Shown piece after piece: positions 9,282 through 17,364 of a DNA stretch of 64,000 nt. A program made the translations under genes and the position numbers. Source of the DNA: Melastoma dodecandrum (taxonomy: Eukaryota > Streptophyta > Magnoliopsida > Myrtales > Melastomataceae); NCBI GenBank assembly GCA_029817715.1, contig JARUPY010000091.1:1240001-1304000 (forward strand), given 5' to 3'. Every line of letters begins with the position of its first letter. Positions within the stretch are counted from its first letter, which is position 1. The notes under the pieces were generated by a model. It made no database searches. It was given only the letters and a program-made list of their open reading frames with translations, and was not told where the DNA came from.

Positions 9282-10405
9282 CGCGGTGGTCACCCGACGC
9301 CGTCGGCGCGACGCTCGACAAGGACGGCGTCGCGCTTCCGCTGGTCAGCGTCGTGATCGTCAACTTCAACTACGGGCGCTTTCTCGGATCGCTCGTCGAC
9401 TCGATCTTCGCGCAGACCTACGCGAACATCGAGTGCATCGCCGTCGACAACGCCTCCACCGACGACAGCCTGCAGATCCTCGCGGCGCTGGCCGAGCGCC
9501 ATCCCCTGAAGATCATCGCCCGCGGCCGGAACGATGGGCAGACGCCGGCCTCGCTCGACGGGCTCGCGGCGGCACAGGGCGCCTACGTGATCTTCGTCGA
9601 TGCCGACGACCTGCTGCTGCCGCGCTGCGTCGAGTGCCACGTCTACGCGCATCTCTCGCTGCGCGCGCATGTCGGCTTCACCTCCGGCGACATGGTGCAG
9701 GTGGCCGACGGCCAGATCGTCGTCGCCGGCGGCGAGGGCTTCGCCGCCTACGTCCGCTCGAAGAAGGGTGTGAAGCGCGACATGCTGCGGCCGTTCCGCC
9801 ATGCGCCGGGCGACGAGCACCGCTTCGACGAGACCGCGCGCCGGCTCGACGGCCGCATCCATCTCGTGCCGCCGATGACGACGCGCTGGGTGTGGTCGCC
9901 GACCTCGGGCTCATGCTACCGGCGCGACGCGCTGCTGATGTTTGCCGACAACCCGGCGCTCGGGACACTGCGCACCGGCACCGACATGTATTTCGGCCAC
10001 GCGATCGGCGCGCTCTGCGGCAGCGCGCTCATCGACGAGCCGGTGTTCGCCTACCGCATCCACGGCGGCAACATCTATTCCCAGCGCGCGCAGCTCGACC
10101 GCACCCTCTGCTTCCGGCCCGGCGGCCACGGCGATTCGAACGACCGGGCGCGCCTCGTCATCATCGACCAGCTCGTCGAGAAGGCCGAGCGCTTCGCCCC
10201 CAATTTCTGGCTGAAGCTGAACCTCTTCGCGCTGCTCGTCCTGCTGGACCGCGGCGAGCGCGACCCCGCCCTGCCCCGCTGGCGCCGGCGCTCCCGCCTC
10301 GCCGCCTGCCTGGCGACCAGCGGTGCCGAACTGGGTCGCACGCTCGGCTGGCCGCTGACGACGGCGCTCAAGCTGTACAGCGGGCTGCCGCTGCGGTGGT
10401 GGTGA
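9278..10405 (+). CDS. Family 2 glycosyltransferase
   Basis: 375 residues. The GT2 N-terminus LPLVSVVIVNFNYGRFLGSL and IAVDNASTDDSL are followed by the metal site VIFVDADDLLLPRC. About 110 residues after the catalytic domain are basic and lack clear membrane helices. It is a paralogue of the partial gene at 1-796. It completes the operon lptF/G-like - GT4 - GT2, whose genes are 28 bp apart and then overlap by 4 bp. It is convergent with the small gene at 10454-10693. Confidence 0.85.
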   Translation: MTRWSPDAVGATLDKDGVALPLVSVVIVNFNYGRFLGSLVDSIFAQTYANIECIAVDNASTDDSLQILAALAERHPLKIIARGRNDGQTPASLDGLAAAQGAYVIFVDADDLLLPRCVECHVYAHLSLRAHVGFTSGDMVQVADGQIVVAGGEGFAAYVRSKKGVKRDMLRPFRHAPGDEHRFDETARRLDGRIHLVPPMTTRWVWSPTSGSCYRRDALLMFADNPALGTLRTGTDMYFGHAIGALCGSALIDEPVFAYRIHGGNIYSQRAQLDRTLCFRPGGHGDSNDRARLVIIDQLVEKAERFAPNFWLKLNLFALLVLLDRGERDPALPRWRRRSRLAACLATSGAELGRTLGWPLTTALKLYSGLPLRWW

Positions 10406-10453
10406 TCGAGCTCGAGATCGCCTGCAAGGCTTTGCTGTTCGTGCGGCGCGCGT

Positions 10454-10693
10454 TTAGTGCGGGATGCGTTGCAGCCGGCACGTGCGCACCGCGCCACGCG
10501 TGACGCAGCCGGCGCCGCGGATGGGGTGATCGTAGAGCATCACGTGCAGCCGGTGGTGCCGGTTGTAGGTCTGGTGCGAGAAGTTGTGGCCGCCGATGAA
10601 GACATTGTCGCCGAAGCGGACCTCGGCTGCGGCCGGACCGGCAGAGGCGAGAACCAGGCCGGCGAGCGCGGCCTGAAGAGCAAAATGGCGCAT
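10454..10693 (-). CDS. Small secreted protein of unknown function
   Basis: 79 residues; ATG 10693 preceded by GGAGGT seven bases away, a strong ribosome site that decides this start over longer in-frame alternatives. Residues 1-23 form a signal peptide ending ASAGPAAA. The mature part is about 56 residues, His- and Arg-rich, with two cysteines in GCVTRGAVRTCRLQ that could form one disulfide. I do not recognise a family. It is 107 bp downstream of the homospermidine synthase gene on the same strand but separated from it by a strong hairpin. Confidence 0.6.
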   Translation of the reverse strand: MRHFALQAALAGLVLASAGPAAAEVRFGDNVFIGGHNFSHQTYNRHHRLHVMLYDHPIRGAGCVTRGAVRTCRLQRIPH

Positions 10694-10770
10694 AAAGGCA
10701 CCTCCGTTGAAAATCGCTTGGTTGCAATCACCCGCGCCGGCGTGCCGGCGCAGGTCGTATTCTGTCGGTC

Positions 10771-10793
10771 CGGGCTCGCGCTGCGCGAGCCCG
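10771..10793 (-). terminator. GC-rich hairpin after hss
   Basis: A perfect 10-bp inverted repeat, CGGGCTCGCG with its complement around a 3-base loop, begins 8 bp past the hss stop. There is no clear U-run, so it may be a weak or Rho-assisted terminator or an RNA-stabilising hairpin. Confidence 0.5.
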
Positions 10794-10800
10794 CCCTGTG

Positions 10801-12234
10801 TCAGCGGACGATGATGTTCTTGAACTGCCAGGGATCCTCGCGATCGAGGTCCTCCGGGAACAGCTTGGCGCGGTCGTCGAGCGGCGTCCACTTCGTGTAC
10901 TGCCCGATCACCGGCCCGAGGTAGGGCGTCTGCACCTCGAGGCAGCGGCGGAAGTCGACCTCGTCGGCCTCGACGATCCCGCGCGACGGGTTTTCGAGCG
11001 CCCACACCATGCCCGCGAGCACGGCGGACGTCACCTGCAGGCCGGTGGCGTTCTGGTAGGGCGCGATGCGGCGCGTCTCCTCGATCGACAGTTGCGAACC
11101 ATACCAATAGGCGTTGAGCTTGTGGCCGTAGAGCAGCACGCCGAGCTCGTCGATGCCGTCGACGATCTCCGTCTCGTCGAGGATCTGGCTGGTCTTCTGC
11201 TGCTGCCACTGGCAGCCCGCCATCTCGTCGAGCGACAGCACGGCATCGTCCGCCGGGCGGTAGGCGTAATGGCAGGTCGGCCGATACACGACCTTGTCGC
11301 CTTCGCGCAGCGTCAGGTAGTCGGCGATCGAGATCGCCTCGTTATGGGTGACGAGGAAGCCGTGCTGCGCGCCTGGCGTCGGACACCACGAACGCACGCG
11401 CGTGCCGGCGCCGGGGCGCATCAGGTAGATCGCGCAGTCCGGCCCGAACTCGTGGCGGCGGCCCTCCGGCGGCAGCGCCTTCTCGTGCGTGCCCCAGCCG
11501 AGCTCGGCCGGCTGCAAACCTTCCGACACGAAACCCTCGACCGACCAGGTGTTGACGAACGTGCCCATCGGCTTCGGCTTGGCGGCCCGCTGCGTGTCGC
11601 GCTCGGCGATGTGGATGCCCTTGACGCCGACCTTGTGTGCCAGCGCCGCCCAGTCCTGGCTGCCTTCGGGCGAGCCGGCATCGAGGCCGAGATCGGCGGC
11701 GACGTTGAGGAGCGCCTGCTTGACGAACCAGGAGACCATGCCGGGATTGGCGCCGCAGCACGACACCGCGGTTGCGCCCTTGGGGCCGAGCTCGCGCTTG
11801 AGGTCGAGCACGCCCTCGCGCAGCGCGTAATTCGAGCGCTGCGAGACCGACAGCGACGCGTCGCCGTAGAAGCCGGGCCACGGTTCGGCGACGGTGTCGA
11901 CATAGAGCGCGCCGACATCGTGCGCGAGGCGCATGACGGCGGTCGACGAGACCTCGACGGAGAGGTTGACGATGAACGGCTGGCCCTCGCCCTCGGTGAG
12001 CAGCGGCCGCAGCAGCGAGTCGAGGTTCTCCTTGGTGACGCGCTCCTTGATGAAGCGGATCTTCCGCTCGTCCAGCAGGCCGCGATCCTTGTCCTCGGGA
12101 TCGATGACGGTGAAGCGCTTGGGATCGAATTCGAAGTGCCGCTCGATGAGCGGCAGCGTGCCGCGTCCGATCGAGCCGAACCCGATCATCACGATGGGTC
12201 CCGTGATGGTCCCGTGCACCGGCCAGTCCGTCAT
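10801..12234 (-). CDS. hss: Homospermidine synthase
   Basis: 477 residues, the usual length of the bacterial enzyme. N-terminal IVMIGFGSIGRGTLPLI is a dinucleotide-binding Rossmann motif; SCCGANPGMVSWFVKQ and DTVAEPWPGFY are recognisable blocks of the Hss family. The enzyme couples two putrescines, or putrescine and spermidine, to homospermidine using NAD as a prosthetic redox carrier in the cytosol. AGAAGGAG lies about 9 bases before the ATG at 12234. With ornithine decarboxylase encoded 1.4 kb upstream on the same strand, the pathway ornithine to putrescine to homospermidine is encoded in one locus. Confidence 0.93.
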   Translation of the reverse strand: MTDWPVHGTITGPIVMIGFGSIGRGTLPLIERHFEFDPKRFTVIDPEDKDRGLLDERKIRFIKERVTKENLDSLLRPLLTEGEGQPFIVNLSVEVSSTAVMRLAHDVGALYVDTVAEPWPGFYGDASLSVSQRSNYALREGVLDLKRELGPKGATAVSCCGANPGMVSWFVKQALLNVAADLGLDAGSPEGSQDWAALAHKVGVKGIHIAERDTQRAAKPKPMGTFVNTWSVEGFVSEGLQPAELGWGTHEKALPPEGRRHEFGPDCAIYLMRPGAGTRVRSWCPTPGAQHGFLVTHNEAISIADYLTLREGDKVVYRPTCHYAYRPADDAVLSLDEMAGCQWQQQKTSQILDETEIVDGIDELGVLLYGHKLNAYWYGSQLSIEETRRIAPYQNATGLQVTSAVLAGMVWALENPSRGIVEADEVDFRRCLEVQTPYLGPVIGQYTKWTPLDDRAKLFPEDLDREDPWQFKNIIVR

Positions 12235-12299
12235 TTTTCGTTGGTCTCCTTCTGGTGAATGGCGTCACTGCAGAGCGCGCGTGACGTGGGTGTGACGGC

Positions 12300-12521
12300 C
12301 TAAGCCGTGACCGGGCGTCGCGACGGCGCCGGGATCGGCCGGCCCATGTCGATCGCCGCCTCGATCCAGGCCGTGATCGCGTCGCCGACGGCGGCGAGAG
12401 CCGCCTCGGGCGTGTCGCCGTCGCTCATGCATCCGGGAAGGTCCGGCACGCTCGCGACGAAGCCGCCGCCATCCTCGTCGGGAAGCGGCTCGATCACGAC
12501 TGGATAGTCTGTCGGCTTCAT
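12300..12521 (-). CDS. hicB: HicB-family antitoxin
   Basis: 73 residues. The sequence YPVVIEPLPDEDGGGFVASV followed by PDLPGCMSDGDTPEAALAA is the partial RNase-H-like HicB fold, which binds and blocks HicA. It is short and lacks an obvious C-terminal DNA-binding helix-turn-helix, ending with a basic Pro/Arg tail. Its ATG overlaps the hicA stop by 4 bp, giving the hicA-hicB gene order. The pair sits between the acetyltransferase and hss genes of the polyamine locus. Confidence 0.88.
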   Translation of the reverse strand: MKPTDYPVVIEPLPDEDGGGFVASVPDLPGCMSDGDTPEAALAAVGDAITAWIEAAIDMGRPIPAPSRRPVTA

Positions 12522-12760
12522 GGGGCGCCTCTCACGGCATCGATGAACGCGACGAGCTTGCGAATGTATATCGGCTTGATCGGGCGCTTGTAAGGGATGG
12601 TCAGGATCACGGTCTGCGAGGGATGCGCGACCTTATAATGCGAGCCGCCGCCGCGCGCCGCCGCACAGAGCACGCCCGCGTCGCGACAGACCGCGGCGAC
12701 GTCGGCGATCGTCCAGCCGGCCCTGGGGTTCTGGCGCATCGCGTCGAGACGCTTGCTCAT
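12518..12760 (-). CDS. hicA: HicA-family mRNA interferase toxin
   Basis: 80 residues. HicA toxins are small double-stranded-RNA-binding-fold RNases whose active-site His lies in a Gly-Ser-His motif; here GGGSHYKVAH is present at about residues 38-47, followed by the strand TVILTIPYKRPIK. The N-terminal 15 residues are longer than in the smallest family members. The gene starts at ATG 12760, 17 bp after the stop of the GNAT gene, so it may be transcribed from the decarboxylase/GNAT promoter as well as from its own. Confidence 0.85.
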   Translation of the reverse strand: MSKRLDAMRQNPRAGWTIADVAAVCRDAGVLCAAARGGGSHYKVAHPSQTVILTIPYKRPIKPIYIRKLVAFIDAVRGAP

Positions 12761-12777
12761 CCCTGGACCTTAGTCGG

Positions 12778-13428
12778 TCATGCCGCCTGGCGCAGCCTCG
12801 GCCTATGGCGGGCACGGCGCACGGCAAGATCTACGGCACCTGTCGCGCGCACGAGGCCGCAGGCGGCAGCAAAGGCGCCGGGGCGCAGCTCGAGGCCGAG
12901 GAAGCGTTCCGCTTCCACCGGGCCCGGCATGCGCAGGCCGAGCGTGTGCGCCCGCTCGAAGCCGAAGCGCGCGTAATACGGCGCGTCGCCGACGAGCAGG
13001 ATCGCCCCGTGCCCGAGCGCAGCGGCGTGCTCGATCGCCGCCTCCATGAGGCGCGCGCCGATGCCGAAGCACCGGTAGCGCGAATCGACGGCGAGCGGCC
13101 CGAGCATCAGCGCCGGCACGCCGCCGGCCTCGACGTGCCAGAGGCGCACGGTCCCCACCACGTCCGGACCCACGACCTCGCCGCCGCCGAGCCCGACACC
13201 ATGGGCTCGCGCGACAAGGGAGAGGCCGGCCGCCGGCAGCCGGTGAGCGCGCAAGCGCTCGCAGGTCTTGCCGAAGCGGGACGGCCCGAACGCGCGGTCG
13301 AGCAGCATGTCGCGCGCGTCACGATCCTCGGGTCGCTCGGCGTCGATCCATACGGGATCGATGCCGGCCTGCAGCTGCGGCGCAGGCACGAAAGCGGCGG
13401 CGGGGTCGTGGGTCGAAACGGTGGACAT
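12778..13428 (-). CDS. GNAT family N-acetyltransferase
   Basis: 216 residues. The acetyl-CoA-binding motif A is LGPLAVDSRYRCFGIGARLM, in which the usual R/QxxGxG/A loop reads RCFGIG, followed by ILLVGDAPYYARFGF, typical of the YhbS-like GNAT group. Its position between ornithine decarboxylase and homospermidine synthase makes a polyamine or amino-acid substrate attractive, but GNAT substrate specificity cannot be read from sequence. The start at 13428 has an AAAGGG about 8 bases upstream. Confidence 0.8.
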   Translation of the reverse strand: MSTVSTHDPAAAFVPAPQLQAGIDPVWIDAERPEDRDARDMLLDRAFGPSRFGKTCERLRAHRLPAAGLSLVARAHGVGLGGGEVVGPDVVGTVRLWHVEAGGVPALMLGPLAVDSRYRCFGIGARLMEAAIEHAAALGHGAILLVGDAPYYARFGFERAHTLGLRMPGPVEAERFLGLELRPGAFAAACGLVRATGAVDLAVRRARHRPRLRQAA

Positions 13429-13475
13429 CGAACCAACCCTTTCTGGGTCAGAAGGATGGGAGGGTGTCGCGCGCC

Positions 13476-13616
13476 TTCCCTCTCCCCTGCGGGAGAAGGT
13501 GGCCGCGCGAAGCGAGGTCGGATGAGGGCGTGACGCCGCCCCCTCAAGCTTGGTGGAAGCAGCGGAGAGGACCCCTCATCCGCCCTTCGGGCACCTTCTC
13601 CCTCAAGGGGAGAAGG
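13476..13616. repeat. Inverted pair of palindromic intergenic repeats
   Basis: Two copies of a roughly 50-bp element face each other between the decarboxylase stop and the GNAT start. The left copy (13476-13528) reads from TTCCCTCTCCCC to GGATGAGGG; the right copy (13572-13616) is the reverse complement, CCCCTCATCC to GGGGAGAAGG. Each contains its own hairpin of the CTCCCC/GGGGAG type. Such dispersed REP-like elements are common in alphaproteobacterial intergenic regions and here could terminate or attenuate transcription after the decarboxylase. Confidence 0.75.
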
Positions 13617-13620
13617 ATCT

Positions 13621-14763
13621 TCAGATCACGAAGCTCTTCAGCGGCGGAAAGCCGTTGAAGCCCGCGCACGAGTAGGTCGTCGTGTACGCGCCCGTGCCCT
13701 CGATCAGCACCTTGGCCCCGATCTCGAGGCTCACGGGAAGGTCGTAGGGGACCTTCTCGTAGAGCACGTCGACCGAATCGCAGGTCGGGCCGGCGATCAC
13801 GCAGGGCTCCTTGGCGTCGCCGTCGAAGGCGGTCCTGATCGGGTAGCGGATCATCTCGTCCATCGTCTCGGCGAGACCGCCGAACTTGCCGATGTCGAGA
13901 TAGACCCAGCGCAGCTTGTCCTCGTCCGACTTCTTCGAGATCAGCACCACCTCGGCCTCGATCACGCCGGCGTTGCCGACCATGCCGCGGCCCGGCTCGA
14001 TGATCGTCTCCGGGATGCGGTTGCCGAAGTGCTTGCGCAGCGCGGCGAAGATCGCATGGCCGTAGCTCATCACGTGCGGCACGTTCTTCAGGTACTTCGT
14101 CGGGAAGCCGCCGCCGAGGTTGACCATCTGCAGGTTGATGCCGCGCTCGGCGAGATCCTTGAAGATCTCCGACGCCGCCTGCAGCGCCCCGTCCCACATG
14201 CCGGTGTCGTTCTGCTGCGAGCCGACGTGGAACGACAGGCCGTAGGCGTGGAGCCCGAGCCGATGCGCGTGCTCGAGCACGCGCGGCGCCATCGCGACCT
14301 CGCATCCGAACTTGCGCGACAGCGGCCACTCGGCACCGTCGCCGGCGCAGAGCATGCGGCAGAACACCTTCGAGCCCGGCGCGACGCGCGCGATCTTCTC
14401 GACCTCGGCCTCGCAATCGACCGCGAACATCCGGATGCCGAGCTGGTAGGCGCGCGCGACGTCGCGCTCCTTCTTGATCGTGTTGCCGAAGCTGATGCGG
14501 TCGGGCGCGGCGCCTGCGGCGAGCGCCTGCTCGATCTCGACGACGCTCGCGCAATCGAAGCACGAGCCGAGCTGCGCGAGCAGGTTCAGCACCGCCGGGT
14601 CCGGGTTCGCCTTGACGGCGTAGAAGACCCGGCTGTCCGGCAGCGCGCGCTCGAACGTGTGGTAATTCTCGCGCACGACATCGAGGTCGACGACGAGGCA
14701 GGGACCGGCATCGGCGCCGATCTCGCGGCGGGTGCGCAGGAAGTCGATAATCTTCTGTGTCAT
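13621..14763 (-). CDS. odc: Ornithine/lysine decarboxylase, alanine-racemase fold
   Basis: 380 residues. A group IV PLP decarboxylase: FYAVKANPDPAVL holds the PLP lysine (Lys51), LSFHVGSQQ and NLGGGFPTKY bind phosphate, EPGRGMVG follows, and GPTCDSVD holds the catalytic cysteine (Cys328) supplied across the dimer. This is the ornithine/lysine decarboxylase type used by alphaproteobacteria to make putrescine (and cadaverine). It feeds homospermidine synthase, encoded downstream. The start at 14763 is preceded by AAGGGATG and by a hairpin that ends the long leader. Confidence 0.93.
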   Translation of the reverse strand: MTQKIIDFLRTRREIGADAGPCLVVDLDVVRENYHTFERALPDSRVFYAVKANPDPAVLNLLAQLGSCFDCASVVEIEQALAAGAAPDRISFGNTIKKERDVARAYQLGIRMFAVDCEAEVEKIARVAPGSKVFCRMLCAGDGAEWPLSRKFGCEVAMAPRVLEHAHRLGLHAYGLSFHVGSQQNDTGMWDGALQAASEIFKDLAERGINLQMVNLGGGFPTKYLKNVPHVMSYGHAIFAALRKHFGNRIPETIIEPGRGMVGNAGVIEAEVVLISKKSDEDKLRWVYLDIGKFGGLAETMDEMIRYPIRTAFDGDAKEPCVIAGPTCDSVDVLYEKVPYDLPVSLEIGAKVLIEGTGAYTTTYSCAGFNGFPPLKSFVI

Positions 14764-15310
14764 CGCGGCATCCCTTCGTGCCGACCGTTTGGTCGGCGAA
14801 CGAGCCAGACAAAGGGGTGAACGACACCGTCCGCTGCCCGCGCGCTGTGGAGACGCGCGAAGCCTCGTTCGAATGCCATTCTCGGTCCGGATCGCCGAGG
14901 GCCGGATGGCCGTCGGCTACGCCGTACCGGATGCTGCGCCGTGGCTGTTGACCTTCGCCGCCGCGACGAATCCCTTGCGGGACGCGACGAGCGTCGGGGT
15001 CGAAGCCATCGATTGGATTAGGGTGAGCCCCCGATCCGCACGCCCGGCAAGAGAGACTAGCCTCTTCGGTAAGTCGGCGTTGGAGGCCGACAGAGACGAA
15101 AAAGCCCGGTCCGTCGTTGCTTTAAGTCGCGTCCCCCGTTTGGCGGGGTTCACCGGTTCGCTCCGGCTGCCGGCTATTAAGGACGGTTCACAGGCCTCTT
15201 GTCCTGACCCCGTCCACCGACACACGACCACAGGCACGTGCGATTTGGGCAAGCGGAAACATAGGCGCATTCGCCCCCTGCACAAGTGTTTTCTGCACCG
15301 ATTTTTTGGA
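14764..15310 (-). promoter_or_regulatory. Long structured leader of odc, candidate speF-type RNA element
   Basis: About 550 bp upstream of the decarboxylase contain no convincing gene. Read on the minus strand it can form several hairpins: GTCGGC/GCCGAC at 15073-15091, CCCCG/CGGGG at 15134-15148, and a perfect 7-bp GCCGACC/GGTCGGC stem with a 4-base loop at 14780-14797, just before the ribosome site. A speF RNA element is known upstream of ornithine decarboxylase genes in alphaproteobacteria, and the position fits. I cannot confirm the consensus by eye, so the identity is inferred from context. Confidence 0.45.
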
Positions 15311-15311
15311 T

Positions 15312-15342
15312 TTTTCGCCGAGCCGCCGGCTCGTGGCGAAAA
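15312..15342. other. Inverted repeat with A/T arms
   Basis: TTTTCGCCGAGCC pairs with GGCTCGTGGCGAAAA around a 3-base loop, with a two-base bulge. The symmetric T and A runs would allow it to work as a bidirectional terminator or as a protein-binding site at the upstream end of the odc leader. Confidence 0.5.
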
Positions 15343-15367
15343 TGGCGCGTCGGTTTAAGACTTTGGT

Positions 15368-15383
15368 AACGGTCGCGACCGTT
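15368..15383. promoter_or_regulatory. Perfect 16-bp palindrome
   Basis: AACGGTCGCGACCGTT is its own reverse complement and is flanked by GGTA and TACC. It lies about 600 bp upstream of odc and 150 bp upstream of the small gene at 15532, so it may be an operator. No cognate regulator is evident. Confidence 0.4.
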
Positions 15384-15531
15384 TTACCGTCGTGCGCAAC
15401 CGCATCCGTTGCCCGTCCCATCGCACCGAACGCGATTTCGTCGGCTGTCCCTCATCCGGGTGAGGACACCGACGGCTCGCTGGCGGATGATGAGTCCCAC
15501 GGCGTGCTTCCGCCAGCGACGCGAGGACAAG

Positions 15532-15687
15532 ATGCCGACATTGCTGATGCCCCGCACATCCCGGGTTCGCGCGCGACCGTCGATGTTCCTCCTGTGGGCG
15601 ATCGCCCTTTGCGCCGCCAGCGTCGCGATCGAATGCCTCGACCCGGCGCCGATGGATGTCGCCGCCGCCTGGATCGCCTCGCCCTAA
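15532..15687 (+). CDS. Possible small single-pass membrane protein
   Basis: 51 residues from ATG 15532 preceded by GAGGACAAG. A basic N-terminus is followed by one hydrophobic stretch, FLLWAIALCAASVAIECL, at about residues 19-36, and a short acidic tail. No family is recognised. It is convergent with the HAD gene and could be a chance frame in GC-rich DNA; the ribosome site and membrane segment are the only support. Confidence 0.35.
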   Translation: MPTLLMPRTSRVRARPSMFLLWAIALCAASVAIECLDPAPMDVAAAWIASP

Positions 15688-15694
15688 GCGACAC

Positions 15695-16375
15695 TCAGGC
15701 GGTCAGGCCGAGGACGAACGGTGTGATCGCCGACATCTCGTGGAAGAGCACCGTCGGACGGCGCGCCTCCAAAGCGGCACGCGTCGCATAGCCCCAGTCG
15801 ACGGCGCCCGACGCGATCCCGGCTGCGGCAGCGGCCTCGACGTCGCGGACCTCGTCGCCGATGGCGATCGCGCGCGCCGGCGCCACCGCGGCGGCATCGA
15901 GCACGGCACGGAACTTCGCGACCTTGCCGTGCAGCGAGGCGCCGCAGGCGAAATGGTCGATGCGCGCCGTCGCCTCGGGGCCGAGCAGCCGCGCGACATT
16001 GGCTTCGGCGTTCGAGCTCACCAGGGCGACGCCCACCCCGGCGTCCGCGAGGTCGTGCACCAATTGCCGGGCGCCCGGGAACAACGCGATCTTGTCGATG
16101 TCGCGCGCGACGAGCTTGCGCATGTGGCGGGCGATCAGCGGCACCTTCCAGCGCGCCACGCCGAGCGCCCGCAGGATACCGGGCACGCCCTCGCCGCGTA
16201 GTGCCTCGAGCTCGGCCGGCGTCGCCTGGTGGAAGCGGTAGCGGCGCGCGACCTCGTTGAAGACGCCGGCGAACCAGGTGATGCTGTCGGCCAGCGTGCC
16301 GTCGAAGTCGAGGATGACGAGATCGTAGCGAGTGGCGGCTGCGGCCGCGGGCAAGGATCGGTCGCTGGACAGCAT
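15695..16375 (-). CDS. HAD-family hydrolase, phosphoglycolate phosphatase-like
   Basis: 226 residues. HAD motif I is VILDFDGTLADS with the nucleophile Asp, motif II is LVSSNAE, the Lys of motif III lies in HGKVAKF, and motif IV is AIAIGDEVRDVEAAAAAGI. The helical cap lies between motifs I and II. This is the Gph/YfnB-like phosphatase group. The gene begins directly after the stop of the TetR gene on the same strand, so they share a transcript. The substrate is unknown. Confidence 0.85.
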   Translation of the reverse strand: MLSSDRSLPAAAAATRYDLVILDFDGTLADSITWFAGVFNEVARRYRFHQATPAELEALRGEGVPGILRALGVARWKVPLIARHMRKLVARDIDKIALFPGARQLVHDLADAGVGVALVSSNAEANVARLLGPEATARIDHFACGASLHGKVAKFRAVLDAAAVAPARAIAIGDEVRDVEAAAAAGIASGAVDWGYATRAALEARRPTVLFHEMSAITPFVLGLTA

Positions 16376-16921
16376 CTAGAGGCGCTCGTCTCTCGTCGCG
16401 AAGTCCGCCAGCTCGTCGATCAAGCGCGCCAACATCCCATCCTCGACTCGGACTCGCGACAGGACGCTGCCGAGATAGGCCCAGTAGATCACCCGCGCCC
16501 GAACCCCGGAAGCCTCCGGCGCCACGCCGACTGCGGTGAGCATGCGTTCCATATAGGCGAGGCGCCGCGCGTCAACCGCCGTCACCGCCTCCTGCGCGCG
16601 TGGCGAGGACGCCGCCCACGCCCGCATGCCGATCTCGAGCGACGGATCGGCGCCGAGCGCGATGCCGAGAAGCCGGCGCATCCGCATCCTCGGCGCGGCC
16701 TGCTCGAGCAGGCGGATCACCTGCTCGACCGCCACGTCGCGCCAGGCCGCGGCCAGCGCATCGTGGAAGGCGTCGATGTCTGCGAAGTGCCAGTAGAAGG
16801 AGCCGCGCGAGACGCCGAGCCGCTTCGCCAGGACGTCCGCCTTCAGGCTCGCGGCGCCGTCGCGGGCCAGCGCCTGCAGGCCGGCCTTCAGCCAATCCGC
16901 CCGCGACAGACGTTCAGTCAT
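16376..16921 (-). CDS. TetR family transcriptional regulator
   Basis: 181 residues from ATG 16921. The N-terminal TetR helix-turn-helix is seen in SLKADVLAKRLGVSRGSFYWHFADIDAFHD. The C-terminal ligand-binding part (about 65-181) is helical and not diagnostic. An imperfect palindrome lies in the 65-bp gap to the divergent membrane-protein gene, with a further half-site near this start, so it probably represses itself and that gene. A longer frame starting at 16966 would run through the half-site and is less likely. Confidence 0.85.
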   Translation of the reverse strand: MTERLSRADWLKAGLQALARDGAASLKADVLAKRLGVSRGSFYWHFADIDAFHDALAAAWRDVAVEQVIRLLEQAAPRMRMRRLLGIALGADPSLEIGMRAWAASSPRAQEAVTAVDARRLAYMERMLTAVGVAPEASGVRARVIYWAYLGSVLSRVRVEDGMLARLIDELADFATRDERL

Positions 16922-16924
16922 TGC

Positions 16925-16990
16925 ACCATACACTTCTGTCTTGATTTGCGCTGCCGTTAGGCGCACGGCTTACCGTACACTGTTGTATGG
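16925..16990. promoter_or_regulatory. Divergent promoter with candidate TetR operator
   Basis: CCGTACACTGTTGTATGG at 16973-16990 is an imperfect 18-bp palindrome (half-sites CCGTACACT and CCATACAAC). A matching half-site, CCATACACT, lies at 16926-16934 next to the TetR start. The placement between two divergent genes supports an autoregulatory operator. Confidence 0.55.
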
Positions 16991-16998
16991 AGCTGTCG

Positions 16999-17358
16999 AT
17001 GCACAGCCCTTGGCGCGACTTTCTTCTCCAGGCCAGCGGCGCGCTCGCGATCGCGGTCGCCCTCTTCCACGGCATCATCGGCGAGACGACGGTCTTCCCG
17101 CGGGCCCAAATCGAGCCGGCGCGGATCCGGCTGCTGCTGCGCCTTATCTGGCAGGCCGGCCCCGTCGCGTGGTGCGGCTGCGGCGTGCTGCTGATCGCGG
17201 CGCCGCGCTTCGACCCAACAGCGCGCCACTGGATCGTGCTGACCTGCGCCGCGATCTACGCGGCAGGCATCGTCGGGAATGCGTGGGTCAGCGGCGGCCG
17301 GCATCCCGGCTGGATGCTGCTGTCGGCCGCCGTCGCCTTGTCGCTGGCAGGATTGTAG
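16999..17358 (+). CDS. Small integral membrane protein
   Basis: 119 residues from ATG 16999, which has GGAG six bases upstream; an earlier ATG at 16987 would overlap the operator. Four hydrophobic segments are visible at about residues 12-28, 44-65, 73-92 and 100-117, so it is an inner-membrane protein. No named family is recognised. It is divergent from the TetR gene and probably its regulatory target. Confidence 0.65.
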   Translation: MHSPWRDFLLQASGALAIAVALFHGIIGETTVFPRAQIEPARIRLLLRLIWQAGPVAWCGCGVLLIAAPRFDPTARHWIVLTCAAIYAAGIVGNAWVSGGRHPGWMLLSAAVALSLAGL

Positions 17359-17364
17359 CGGCGT

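Noticed and set aside
14917..15285. A 122-codon minus-strand frame upstream of odc as a regulatory peptide gene
   Set aside because: It covers the hairpin-rich leader, has no clear ribosome site and no protein-like pattern; RNA structure explains the region better.
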